A stretch of 8,660 nucleotides of DNA, taken from CANHEE01 sp049316985. Its GTDB lineage: Bacteria > Bacteroidota > Bacteroidia > Chitinophagales > Saprospiraceae. The notes under the pieces are model-generated. The model was not told the DNA's origin and did no database searches. It worked only from the letters and a program-made list of their open reading frames with translations. Positions 1 through 6,348 of the stretch are shown in pieces (the stretch's first letter is position 1; each line of letters opens with the position of its first letter). The DNA lies in the NCBI GenBank assembly GCA_049316985.1, contig JBMOJB010000156.1, positions 1 to 8,660 of the forward strand. The letters are read 5' to 3'. Position numbers and translations under genes: made by a program.

Positions 1-41
1 CAAACGGCGAAGCCAACAAACGCGCGGAGCGCACCAAACAA

Positions 42-1655
42 ATGCAAATTTCCGGCAACATAATCGACATCCACAATAGAAACATTTTCTCTGGCAGACT
101 GACAGTAGAGAATGGAATTATTGTTGCAGTCGAAAGTGCCGAAAATGTGCCTGTTCAATATATCCTTCCAGGGTTCATTGATGCCCATATCCATATCGAA
201 AGTTCGATGGTCGTTCCTTATGAGTTTGCGCGTGTAGCACTAACTCATGGTACGGTCGCGACTATATCCGACCCGCATGAAATCGCCAATGTTTTGGGCG
301 TTGCCGGTGTTCAGTACATGATTGACAATGCCCGCAGCGCAAAATTGAAATTCCATTTCGGAGCACCTAGTTGTGTGCCTGCTACGCAATTTGAAACAGC
401 TGGAGCGGTCATTGATGCCGGTGCTGTCGCTGAATTGTTGGCATCTGAGGATATCTTTTATCTGTCAGAAATGATGAATTATCCTGGGGTGCTTTTCGAG
501 GATGTTGAGGTTATGCAAAAAATAGCGTCAGCTCATAAAATTGCCAAACCGGTAGATGGTCATGCCCCCGGACTTAGAGGAGATCAGGCAAAAAAATATA
601 TTGATGCAGGAATAAGTACGGATCACGAGTGCTTTACGATCGAAGAAGCGTTGGATAAACTCGAATTGGGTATGAAGATCTTAATTCGAGAAGGATCTGC
701 AGCGAAAAATTACGATGCGCTTCATCCCTTAATTGAGAAGTATACGGATCAACTAATGTTTTGCAGTGACGATAAGCATCCTGATAATCTTCTCGAAGGA
801 CATATCAATCAACTTGTTCAACGTTCAATCGCAAATGGCTATGACCTTTACGATGTTTTGAAAATGGCATGTATTAATCCGGTTGAACATTATAAGATGA
901 AGGTTGGCACGATGAGAGTTGGAGATTCAGCCGATTTTATAGTCGTAGATAATCTAACAGATTTTAGCATTCTTCAAACTTACATCGATGGAGAATGTGT
1001 TGCTAAAGATGGCAGTAGTTTTCTTCCCGATAGACAACACGACATCGTCAACCAATTCGGCATTGATGCAAAATCGCCTGCTGATTTTGTCGCGAGGGGT
1101 AATGGGAAAAGAGTATCAATAATTACCGCACTCGATGGACAATTGATTACGGAAAAATCAATTTCCGACCTGCCTGCTGAAAATGGATTTGTTTCAACAG
1201 ATCCTGAAAATGATATCCTCAAGATTTGTGTAGTTAATAGGTATCGTGATGCTCCTGTTGCAGTCGGATTTATTAGGAATTTTGGAATTAAAAATGGTGC
1301 GTTGGCTTCTTCAGTCGCCCACGATTCACATAATATTATTGTCGTAGGATCAAATGATGATTTTATTTGTCGTGCTGTAAATCTTATCGTTGAAAATAAA
1401 GGTGGTCTTTCTGCAGTGGACCCATTGAATGAATTTTCAATTGGGTTACCGGTTGCAGGATTAATGAGCGATCAATCCTGTGCGTTCATTGGAACCCGTT
1501 ATGCTGAGATTGACAAGCTTGTCAAGCAAATGGGTTGTAAATTAAAGGCTCCATTTATGACACTTTCCTTTATGGCCTTATTGGTCATTCCAAAAATAAA
1601 AATGAGTGATCTGGGTCTTTTCGATGCTGAAAAATTTGAGTTTATTCAGACCTGA
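42..1655 (+). CDS. ade: Adenine deaminase
   Basis: This enzyme hydrolyses adenine to hypoxanthine and ammonia in cytosolic purine salvage. The 537-residue protein shows the amidohydrolase metal motif DAHIHIESSM (H49, H51), then SDPHE (76-80), SEMMNYPGV (142-150), DGHAPGLRG (172-180), GISTDHE (190-196) and the catalytic-region motif SDDKHP (242-247). The C-terminal domain typical of Ade is present, with SSVAHDSH at 423-430. These are the family hallmarks, and the length is close to the usual 540-590 residues, so the gene looks intact. The start was chosen because MQISGNIIDI matches the usual N-terminus (short strand, then the xGxIxD pattern). The same frame stays open upstream to the window edge, so a longer start cannot be excluded. 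No Shine-Dalgarno is present. The first 41 bases are GC-richer than the gene and may be the end of a preceding gene. Confidence 0.96.
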   Translation: MQISGNIIDIHNRNIFSGRLTVENGIIVAVESAENVPVQYILPGFIDAHIHIESSMVVPYEFARVALTHGTVATISDPHEIANVLGVAGVQYMIDNARSAKLKFHFGAPSCVPATQFETAGAVIDAGAVAELLASEDIFYLSEMMNYPGVLFEDVEVMQKIASAHKIAKPVDGHAPGLRGDQAKKYIDAGISTDHECFTIEEALDKLELGMKILIREGSAAKNYDALHPLIEKYTDQLMFCSDDKHPDNLLEGHINQLVQRSIANGYDLYDVLKMACINPVEHYKMKVGTMRVGDSADFIVVDNLTDFSILQTYIDGECVAKDGSSFLPDRQHDIVNQFGIDAKSPADFVARGNGKRVSIITALDGQLITEKSISDLPAENGFVSTDPENDILKICVVNRYRDAPVAVGFIRNFGIKNGALASSVAHDSHNIIVVGSNDDFICRAVNLIVENKGGLSAVDPLNEFSIGLPVAGLMSDQSCAFIGTRYAEIDKLVKQMGCKLKAPFMTLSFMALLVIPKIKMSDLGLFDAEKFEFIQT

Positions 1656-1672
1656 GTTCCATTTGTTATCTC

Positions 1673-1686
1673 ATTTCAATTGAAAT
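1673..1686. repeat. 14-bp perfect palindrome between ade and the CoA-transferase gene
   Basis: The sequence ATTTCAATTGAAAT is a perfect inverted repeat lying 17 bases after the ade stop and 2 bases before a possible -33 element. It could be a regulator binding site for the downstream gene, but A/T-rich palindromes of this length can arise by chance and it has no U-tract to act as a terminator. Confidence 0.3.
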
Positions 1687-1688
1687 TG

Positions 1689-1721
1689 TTGGCTGTCATT
1701 TTCGTTGTGCGCTGATATTTG
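1689..1721 (+). promoter_or_regulatory. Possible Bacteroidota-type promoter for the CoA-transferase gene
   Basis: A TTG at 1689-1691 is followed after 22 bases by GATATTTG (1714-1721). This matches the Bacteroidota pattern TTG-N17-23-TAnnTTTG with one mismatch in the -7 box. It would give a leader of roughly 110 bases before the start at 1840. The match is imperfect, and a second T-rich box at 1806-1815 has no well-spaced TTG. Confidence 0.25.
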
Positions 1722-1839
1722 GCAGATGTTCCTTTGATCCACTTTGCAGATGACGAATATCATTAAATTAAATGACTTGTGCCAATACATTATTTGGATT
1801 CAAAGTAGATTTTTGTGCTAAAATTTTATAGAAATTATT

Positions 1840-3123
1840 ATGTCAAAAGTAGTAACAGCAAAAGAAGCAGTATCCCACATCAAATCAGGGGATCATATTT
1901 ATATTCATGCCGTGGCAGGAGCTCCGCATCACCTAATTAACACGCTAGTTCAAGAATCCAGCGGATTGAGTAACGTACATATTTATCATCTTCATACAGA
2001 AGGTGATGCCCCTTATGTGGAGCCTCAATATGAAGGAGTTTTTAACGTTCATTCATTTTTCGTTGGTCCCAATGTTAGAAAGGCGACCTGGGAAGGAAGA
2101 GCAGATTATATTCCCGTCTTTATCAGTGAAATTCCTGATATGATCAAGAGAAGAGCTGTACCCATAAATGTGGCATTGGTAACTGTTTCTCCTCCTGACA
2201 AAAATGGTTTTGTGTCATTAGGTACATCAGTTGAAGGTGCATGGGCTGCAGTACATTACGCAGACCTCGTCATTGCACAAGTCAACAAATACATGCCACG
2301 TACTTTTGGTGATTCAACCATACATATTCGTGAAATCAATTTTCTTGTTGAGTATGATCAACCCTTGGTCGAATCCATTCCAGAACCATGTAACGAAGCA
2401 GAGAAAAAAATAGGGCAGTATATAGCTGACTTGGTTCCAAATGGGGCTACCTTACAGATGGGGATTGGTTCTATGCCGAATGCAGTACTCCAAAATCTGA
2501 CCAATCACAAACATCTGGGCGTACACACCGAAATGTTCTCTGACGGGTTATTGCCCTTGCTGGAAAGCGGGGTAGTAGATAATAGTATGAAGAAACTACT
2601 GAAAGGTAGAACTGTTGCAACTTTTGTGATGGGTTCCCAGAAATTATACGATTTTGTCCATGATAATCCCAGCATTCAGATGAAAACTGTGGATTATGTA
2701 AACAACATGCGAAATATCAGTAAGAATCCAAATGTAATTGGAATTAACAGTGCCATTGAAATTGACTTGACCGGACAGGTATGTGCGGATTCAATTGGAA
2801 CAAAAATATATTCAGGAGTCGGCGGTCAGATTGACTTCATGCGTGGTGCTGCTATGTCCGATGGTGGTAAGCCCATAATTGCCATCTCTTCCAGAACGGC
2901 CAAAGGTGTCGCCAAAATTGTTCCAACCTTAAAAGTGGGTGCGGGTGTTGTTTCTACTAGAGCTAATATTCATTATGTAGTGACAGAGTATGGTGTTGCC
3001 TTTTTATATGGTAAAAGCCTAAAAGAAAGGGCAAAATTGCTAATCGAACTTGCACACCCTGACGACCGAGAAATGCTTGAAAAAGCAGCTTTTGACCGTT
3101 GGAATGGACATTTTGAGGAATAG
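1840..3123 (+). CDS. Acetyl-CoA hydrolase/CoA-transferase family protein (4-hydroxybutyrate CoA-transferase-like)
   Basis: This is a cytosolic enzyme that moves CoA between short carboxylic acids, typically acyl-CoA and acetate, through a glutamyl-CoA thioester. The 427 residues cover both family domains. The N-terminal half carries GAPHHLINTL and a long conserved stretch around HLHTEGDAPY. The C-terminal half carries GVHTEMFSDG, whose E231 occupies the position of the catalytic glutamate (Glu238 in clostridial 4-hydroxybutyrate CoA-transferase). It also carries the CoA-site glycine motif SGVGGQIDF (325-333). Length matches the family (about 430). The true acyl substrate cannot be read from the sequence; acetate, propionate, butyrate and 4-hydroxybutyrate are all used by relatives. 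The start follows an A/T-rich leader without Shine-Dalgarno. It follows ade by 184 bp and is probably transcribed separately. Confidence 0.93.
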   Translation: MSKVVTAKEAVSHIKSGDHIYIHAVAGAPHHLINTLVQESSGLSNVHIYHLHTEGDAPYVEPQYEGVFNVHSFFVGPNVRKATWEGRADYIPVFISEIPDMIKRRAVPINVALVTVSPPDKNGFVSLGTSVEGAWAAVHYADLVIAQVNKYMPRTFGDSTIHIREINFLVEYDQPLVESIPEPCNEAEKKIGQYIADLVPNGATLQMGIGSMPNAVLQNLTNHKHLGVHTEMFSDGLLPLLESGVVDNSMKKLLKGRTVATFVMGSQKLYDFVHDNPSIQMKTVDYVNNMRNISKNPNVIGINSAIEIDLTGQVCADSIGTKIYSGVGGQIDFMRGAAMSDGGKPIIAISSRTAKGVAKIVPTLKVGAGVVSTRANIHYVVTEYGVAFLYGKSLKERAKLLIELAHPDDREMLEKAAFDRWNGHFEE

Positions 3124-3146
3124 GGGCTTCATGGCCCCTTTATTTC
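3122..3146 (+). terminator. Intrinsic terminator overlapping both converging stop codons
   Basis: AGGGGC (3122-3127) pairs perfectly with GCCCCT (3134-3139) around a six-base loop and is followed by a T-rich tail (TTTATTT). It serves the plus-strand CoA-transferase gene: the stem begins inside that gene's TAG stop. The loop contains the TGA stop of the opposing ankyrin gene. In the minus direction the hairpin is the same but no T-tract follows, so termination is probably mainly one-way. Confidence 0.6.
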
Positions 3147-3626
3147 AGCTAATTCTCTGCTGGTTTTCGCATCGAATTCCTTTAGCATTTGGTAGATCTT
3201 AGTCAATGGGCCACCTTGTGCCATGTTTTTGTCTTTGTACATCCATAAATCGTTGGCGACCCAGTCGAGCAGGGCACCATCGCCATTTGTTGAATAGCAA
3301 TTTGGATCGGCGCCTGAGCGCAGCAGCAATTCAACCAGCTCGGGCACCCAGGTGCGATAGGCGTCAAAAAGACAATTCAGCCCATCCTTTTCGTAGTTGA
3401 TGTCAGCTCCGAGTTCCAGAATTAATTTGACTTTGTCAAGATCCTCTTCTGTTTGACAAGCGTCACAGGCGAGCATCAGGATGGTGTCGCCTTCTTCGTT
3501 TTCAGCATCGATATTTGCTCCAGCTGTAATCAAGTCCGCGATTTTAGCAAGATCAGAATCTTGCTCGGCAAAAGCTTGGAATAATTCGGAATCCAGCTCA
3601 TTCTGCTTTTCAAATTCTATACCCAT
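3129..3626 (-). CDS. Small ankyrin-repeat protein
   Basis: The 165-residue protein has no signal peptide or membrane segment and is probably cytosolic. An acidic N-terminal helix is followed by about three ankyrin-like repeats. The recognisable pieces are LITAGANIDAENEEGDTILM, LILELGADINYEKDGLN and LLLRSGADPNCYSTNGDGALL. Each has the turn and beta-hairpin pattern G-A-[ND]-x-[ND] that ends one repeat and starts the next. Ankyrin repeats bind protein partners; the partner is unknown. I place the start at the ATG read from 3626. A TTG one codon earlier would add a residue but is less likely. The gene converges on the CoA-transferase gene with only five bases between their stop codons. No clear promoter is visible in the 96 bases upstream. 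Confidence 0.82.
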   Translation of the reverse strand: MGIEFEKQNELDSELFQAFAEQDSDLAKIADLITAGANIDAENEEGDTILMLACDACQTEEDLDKVKLILELGADINYEKDGLNCLFDAYRTWVPELVELLLRSGADPNCYSTNGDGALLDWVANDLWMYKDKNMAQGGPLTKIYQMLKEFDAKTSRELAEIKGP

Positions 3627-3722
3627 CAATTTTTAGTATTGTGTTTAAAGTGCCTCGAAGTGGTAACTAATTGTGGATTTTTTATTTTTCCGGCCAATTA
3701 CTTTTATTAATTAGGTGGAACT

Positions 3723-4109
3723 TTAACGACTAGCATCTTCACGTCCAATTATTTTCCAAAGTAAATATGCAGAAATAAATGTCAACGGCGTAAAAACTAC
3801 TTTCTCAAACGTTGTTTCAGCAAATAAATTTCCTATAGTATTAACTGCAAATAGACCTACAAAGAACCAAAGAATGCTATTGATAATTTTTGTAGAAATG
3901 GAATTTCGAATATACTGACCTTTTAACAGAAGAACCAGGATTAAAAAAAAGTTGATTAGCAACGATGCACTTTCAAAGACCAGCATATCTTCAGTGGTCT
4001 TTAATTTGCCCGCCCAAACAATATTATACGGTATGATTTGGGTGATAATCAGTAAATGAAAGAGAACTACCGCACACAGTAATCCCAGCATTAATTTTAG
4101 TGAATTCAT
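3723..4109 (-). CDS. Hypothetical four-helix membrane protein
   Basis: The function of this 128-residue protein is not recognised. It has four hydrophobic stretches at about 5-25, 45-63, 77-96 and 103-120. They are joined by short loops with a few charged residues, so it should sit in the inner membrane. A conserved-looking extracytoplasmic or loop segment, IIPYNIVWAGKLK (25-37), lies between helices 1 and 2 and could be the functional site. There are no cysteines apart from one in helix 1 and no recognised catalytic motif. The start ATG follows a run of ten T or A bases and has no Shine-Dalgarno. It is transcribed in the same direction as its neighbours, with gaps of 96 and 157 bases, so it is probably not tightly co-transcribed with them. 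Confidence 0.75.
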   Translation of the reverse strand: MNSLKLMLGLLCAVVLFHLLIITQIIPYNIVWAGKLKTTEDMLVFESASLLINFFLILVLLLKGQYIRNSISTKIINSILWFFVGLFAVNTIGNLFAETTFEKVVFTPLTFISAYLLWKIIGREDASR

Positions 4110-4266
4110 TGTGTTTTTTTTTTAAATTTATTTTGCACGCTAAATAAAGTGAAACATCTGGACTATAAATCACTACTTGCACTTCAAATTAAAGCAATCG
4201 TGGTAAAAGTAGCGAATAATTAGCGTTCTAACCTGGCTTGCTTATAATTGAATTCCATAAATGCAG

Positions 4267-4749
4267 TTATTTTGGTCGAAAAGCATAGCAAATAAATTCC
4301 TCATCGTCACGTTGATCCAATCGGGTTAAATTACACAAGACTAGTTCATAGGGGTCTTGGTAAAAGCGACAGTTAAGGCATAAGGCGGGAATCGGCACCG
4401 AGTTTGGATCTAATTCATTACCGTCATCATCAAAATAGCTACCACCGGTGAGAAAATCCAAATCGTCATCGAAGATTTCCCGGGTATTGCCTTCTTTTTT
4501 TTTGATGGCAGTGTCAATTTCAAAATCAAAATCGGGCAAAGCTTCGCCTGAGATACATGCAAAGCATTTGTGACCTGAAAATGCTGAACCGATTACCCAA
4601 ATATCTGCACCACAAGCACATTTTTGGCCATTTTTATATGCCTTAAGTGCATGGTTCAGCTGATCTCTCAGTTCATTTTCGTTTTGTTCAGGATTACTAG
4701 CTAAATGCTTAATAATGTAGGCGTCAATTGTAATTGGAAAAAATCCCAT
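4267..4749 (-). CDS. Cysteine-rich putative zinc-binding protein
   Basis: The 160-residue protein of unrecognised function has two likely metal sites. The first is a zinc-ribbon-like CxC/CxxC pair (C44, C46, C62, C65) in the context CACGADIW and HKCFACISGE. The second is a C-terminal cluster CLNCRFY with two further cysteines (C124, C127, C139, C154) ending FICYAFRPK. The N-terminal 40 residues look like a helical segment (NENELRDQLNHALKAYKNG). The middle is strongly acidic (DDDLDFLTGGSYFDDDGNE). No signal peptide or membrane helix is present, so it is probably cytosolic. C-terminal clusters of the type CxxC...C...FxCxxF occur in many small uncharacterised bacterial proteins. The start ATG is supported by a well-placed promoter 34 bases upstream. 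Zinc binding is inferred from cysteine spacing only. Confidence 0.8.
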   Translation of the reverse strand: MGFFPITIDAYIIKHLASNPEQNENELRDQLNHALKAYKNGQKCACGADIWVIGSAFSGHKCFACISGEALPDFDFEIDTAIKKKEGNTREIFDDDLDFLTGGSYFDDDGNELDPNSVPIPALCLNCRFYQDPYELVLCNLTRLDQRDDEEFICYAFRPK

Positions 4750-4782
4750 GGCTTGAAATTTTAAGTTAAAAAATTGTTTTTA

Positions 4783-4812
4783 CAAAAATATCATAAGGCG
4801 GGAAATTTTCAA
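4783..4812 (-). promoter_or_regulatory. Bacteroidota-type promoter for the cysteine-rich protein gene
   Basis: Read on the minus strand, TTG (4812-4810) is followed after 19 bases by TATTTTTG (4790-4783). This is an exact match to the consensus TTG-N17-23-TAnnTTTG used by the primary sigma factor of Bacteroidota. Transcription would begin a few bases further on, leaving a leader of about 30 A/T-rich bases before the ATG at 4749. It is the best promoter match I found in the window. Confidence 0.55.
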
Positions 4813-4883
4813 TACACTCATCAAACTTTAAGGAAAATTTAAAACCTAAAGTATCGGTCTTTGCATTCAAAGCATAAATACTG

Positions 4884-4910
4884 TTGTGCGAAGTTTACAA
4901 CTTCGTACGA
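4884..4910. repeat. Small REP-like hairpin
   Basis: CGAAGTT (4889-4895) pairs with AACTTCG (4899-4905) around a three-base loop. The stem extends to 12 bp (4884-4910) with two G-U pairs when read as RNA. It is the first element of the repeat region. Confidence 0.6.
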
Positions 4911-4917
4911 TTATCTA

Positions 4918-4932
4918 TCGGTCTGTGACCGA
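4918..4932. repeat. Small hairpin with 6-bp stem and 3-base loop
   Basis: TCGGTC (4918-4923) pairs perfectly with GACCGA (4927-4932). It follows the previous hairpin by seven bases, and its right arm overlaps the left arm of the next, larger inverted repeat. Alternative folds therefore compete. Confidence 0.5.
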
Positions 4933-4969
4933 GGGAAAATTAGCTTCCGCTGCAGGAAATTTTCCCTCG
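4930..4969. repeat. 12-bp inverted repeat leading into the tandem array
   Basis: CGAGGGAAAATT (4930-4941) is perfectly complementary to AATTTTCCCTCG (4958-4969). The 16-base loop contains a smaller stem (TCC with GGA). The right arm is the beginning of the first 21-bp tandem unit, so the array carries an inverted partner on its left side. Confidence 0.6.
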
Positions 4970-5041
4970 ACCTACCTGAATTTTCGGTCGGCCCACCGGA
5001 AATTTCCCTCGGCCTACCGGAATTTTCGGTCGGCGGAGGGA
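4958..5041. repeat. Four-copy 21-bp tandem repeat
   Basis: Four consecutive 21-bp units start at 4958, 4979, 5000 and 5021. Units begin AATTTTCCCTCG or AATTTTCGGTCGG and units 1-3 end in CC[GT]G, preceded by CTA or CCA. Units 1 and 3 carry CCCTCG where units 2 and 4 carry CGGTCG, so there is a 42-bp higher-order period. Because 21 is divisible by three, one plus-strand frame reads as a seven-residue repeat (FSLDLPE, FSVGPPE, ISLGLPE, FSVGGGI). That frame has only a weak TTG start and ends at 5130, so I do not call it a gene. Confidence 0.7.
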
Positions 5042-5047
5042 TAATTA

Positions 5048-5062
5048 GACTAAAAATTAGTC
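5048..5062. repeat. Small hairpin with 6-bp stem and 3-base loop
   Basis: GACTAA (5048-5053) pairs with TTAGTC (5057-5062) around AAA, immediately after the tandem array. It has the same build as the hairpins before the array. Confidence 0.4.
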
Positions 5063-5206
5063 GACACAAGAGTCCGTTGGAGCAGATTTTCTGTCAGGAT
5101 AATGGTTGGAAGACCTGGCTAGAACACTAAGAAGAGGAAACCTTAGATTAGATAAACCAGCATTTAGTCTAGGGGTTCTCAATGCAGGTAAAGGTGAACT
5201 CGTGCT

Positions 5207-5276
5207 CCGCTAGCGGCACATCTTCCTTTTTCGATCAAAATACCTAAAAACCACCGAGCTTGGTTAAATTTGTAAT
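5207..5276. repeat. Degenerate direct repeat, copy 1
   Basis: This copy begins with the palindrome CCGCTAGCGG (5206-5215). It runs through a C/T-rich part and AAAAACCACCGAGC and ends GGTTAAATTTGT. Two related copies lie about 480-530 bp downstream. The shared landmarks in order are GCTAGCG or GCGCCACA, CAAAAT, AAAAACC, CGAGC or CGCGCT, and GGTTAAATTTGT. No function is apparent. Confidence 0.5.
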
Positions 5277-5363
5277 TTAAGAAAGCGCTGTTTTTTTTGT
5301 ATAGGGGGAAGATCTGGCGCCAGCAGGCAGGCGGCTTTCAATCAATTAGGGTTCGGGCAAACA

Positions 5364-5429
5364 ATCACCACACCATTCCACAGTAGGGGTTCAAAATTTT
5401 GAACCCCTACTGTGGAATGGTGTGGTGAT
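5364..5429. repeat. Perfect 66-bp palindrome (33-bp arms, no spacer)
   Basis: Every base from 5364 to 5396 is complementary to its partner from 5429 back to 5397. The centre is GGGGTTCAAAATTTTGAACC. The next flanking bases (A at 5363 and G at 5430) do not pair, so the boundary is sharp. It can fold into a long hairpin or cruciform. Palindromes with a similar G4-TTCAAAATTTTGAA-C4 core are, as far as I recall, common near RAYT-type transposase genes in Bacteroidota, but no such gene is here. A bidirectional terminator is a less likely alternative because no gene ends nearby. Confidence 0.9.
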
Positions 5430-5466
5430 GCGCTGTTCTCGATGGACATTTAACAGCTGGTGAAAC

Positions 5467-5634
5467 AACCTTATTACCTTAGTAACAGACTATAATACAG
5501 TTAGTTAAACCTTATTAACTTAGTAACATGCCGCGAATCCCTATATGCCGACCGTATTAGCTTATCGTTCACTGCCGATAAGGTAATAAGGTTAAGTTTA
5601 CTGTTTTGGGTGTTTATTACTAAGGTTATAAGGT
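5467..5634. repeat. Four copies of an A/T-rich 20-mer, two direct and two inverted
   Basis: The unit AACCTTATTACCTTAGTAAC occurs at 5467-5486, and with one mismatch at 5508-5527. Partial copies lie on the opposite strand at 5579-5593 (15 bases of the unit) and 5617-5634 (CCTTATAACCTTAGTAA type). Between the two orientations lies another hairpin, CTTATCG (5561-5567) with CGATAAG (5576-5582). The arrangement could fold as a large stem-loop about 170 bases long. No open frame or protein-binding family is recognised. Confidence 0.65.
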
Positions 5635-5690
5635 GACCTTGCAGGGTTTACTGCGTACGTTGCTGAGAAAGTTTAATTGATATTCTATCT

Positions 5691-5738
5691 GCTAGCGACG
5701 CATTTTCCACCAAAATCTCAAAAACCCCATCACGAGCG
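5691..5738. repeat. Degenerate direct repeat, copy 2
   Basis: This copy begins GCTAGCG and continues through CCAAAATCTC and AAAAACC to CACGAGC, following the order of landmarks in the copy at 5207-5276. It lacks the final GGTTAAATTTGT segment because copy 3 begins immediately. Confidence 0.4.
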
Positions 5739-5790
5739 CCACATCTTTCAATAAACCACAAAAACCATCGCGCTGGGTTAAATTTGTGAA
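5736..5790. repeat. Degenerate direct repeat, copy 3
   Basis: This copy runs from GCGCCACATCT through AAAAACCATCGCGCT to GGTTAAATTTGTGAA. It aligns well with the right half of the copy at 5207-5276. It directly abuts copy 2 and is followed by a GGCAGGCAGG motif (5808-5817), as copy 1 is followed by one at about 5323-5333. Confidence 0.45.
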
Positions 5791-6018
5791 GTAGCTCTCC
5801 TGCATCTGGCAGGCAGGCGTGTTGGGCGATTATTAACGCGGCGAAGCAGCTCAGTACTTAATGTATGCACTGATTTCAACACTTCGTATTTTTCTACCGA
5901 AAAAGGTGTTCTTTTAGTAACATTGATTAATTTTCCAGTGAATTGGTTATGCGGAAAAACCGGTGCACTCATTGGTATTGGGTTCTGAATTATCACTAAT
6001 TTTGTGCTGCGATGTTTC

Positions 6019-6058
6019 GTCTGCGATGAGCTAGCAGACCTGCCTGACGGTAGGCAGG
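6019..6058. repeat. Two overlapping hairpins with a CCTGCC...GGCAGG motif
   Basis: GTCTGC (6019-6024) pairs with GCAGAC (6034-6039). CCTGCCT (6039-6045) pairs with AGGCAGG (6052-6058) around a six-base loop. The second motif recurs in half form (GGCAGGCAGG) near 5323 and 5808, so it is a dispersed repeat within this region. Confidence 0.55.
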
Positions 6059-6126
6059 AAAGTTAAATTAGAAATTCAACCTAATGCATTGGTATTTTGG
6101 GTGGATGAGAGAAAATGTAGCGCTAG

Positions 6127-6192
6127 CGGAGGAACGGCGCAGGTGATCTTTCCCGAAATTAATTGTAGGCTTTGCGCCGAACCTCCGGTTCT
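6127..6192. repeat. 66-nt GC-rich hairpin element, copy A
   Basis: The left arm (6127-6143, starting CGGAGGAACGGCGCA) pairs with the right arm (6170-6187, TTTGCGCCGAACCTCCG) except for an internal AA/AA mismatch. The loop is about 26 bases. The right end also contains its own 5-bp hairpin GAACCTCCGGTTC (6179-6191). A near-identical copy lies 295 bp downstream. Conservation of both the large and the small fold suggests that structure matters, probably for mobilisation as single-stranded DNA or for RNA stability. Confidence 0.8.
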
Positions 6193-6213
6193 CTATATTG
6201 GGGGTCTTTCTTT

Positions 6214-6233
6214 GACCGGATTGAAATCCGGTC
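6214..6233. repeat. Strong 9-bp hairpin
   Basis: GACCGGATT (6214-6222) pairs perfectly with AATCCGGTC (6225-6233), leaving only GA between the arms. It lies between element A and a further single half-element, in a pattern typical of clustered REP-like repeats. Confidence 0.65.
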
Positions 6234-6244
6234 CTATAATCTGG

Positions 6245-6261
6245 GCCGAACCTCCGGTTCT
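6245..6261. repeat. Solo right-arm copy of the GC-rich element
   Basis: GCCGAACCTCCGGTTCT is identical to the right end of copy A (6176-6192) and contains the small hairpin GAACCTCCGGTTC (6248-6260). No matching left arm lies directly next to it. Confidence 0.6.
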
Positions 6262-6348
6262 AATAAGACGAAATAAAATAGTTCTAAGAGGCTTAGTACA
6301 TTTTTAATCACATTTATCGTAAAAATACCACTTTTGCAGACACTAATT

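Noticed and set aside
1..63. End of a preceding gene at the left edge
   Set aside because: One plus-strand frame runs from the edge to a TAA at 61-63, another to a TAG at 77-79, and the ade frame itself is open to the edge. With so few bases none can be chosen.
980..1222. Minus-strand frame inside ade
   Set aside because: It lies entirely within the strongly supported ade gene and shows no recognisable protein features.
4137..4226. Inverted ACGCTAA/TTAGCGT pair resembling an integron attC site between small genes
   Set aside because: The arms are only 7 bp, the inner pairing is asymmetric, the conserved GTT/AAC core triplets are not in place, and no similar site follows the neighbouring genes. 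Chance is the better explanation in A/T-rich sequence.
4958..5041. CRISPR array
   Set aside because: The units are contiguous with no unique spacers, and no cas gene is present.
4861..5130. 89-codon plus-strand frame covering the tandem repeat
   Set aside because: It begins with TTG, has no promoter or leader signal, runs through several hairpins, and its repeat peptide follows simply from a 21-bp DNA period.
5778..5996. 72-codon minus-strand frame starting GTG
   Set aside because: The first 50 codons read plausibly as protein, but the end runs through the GGCAGG repeat and the degenerate copy 3. No good start or promoter is seen. It could be a gene remnant, but I cannot support it.
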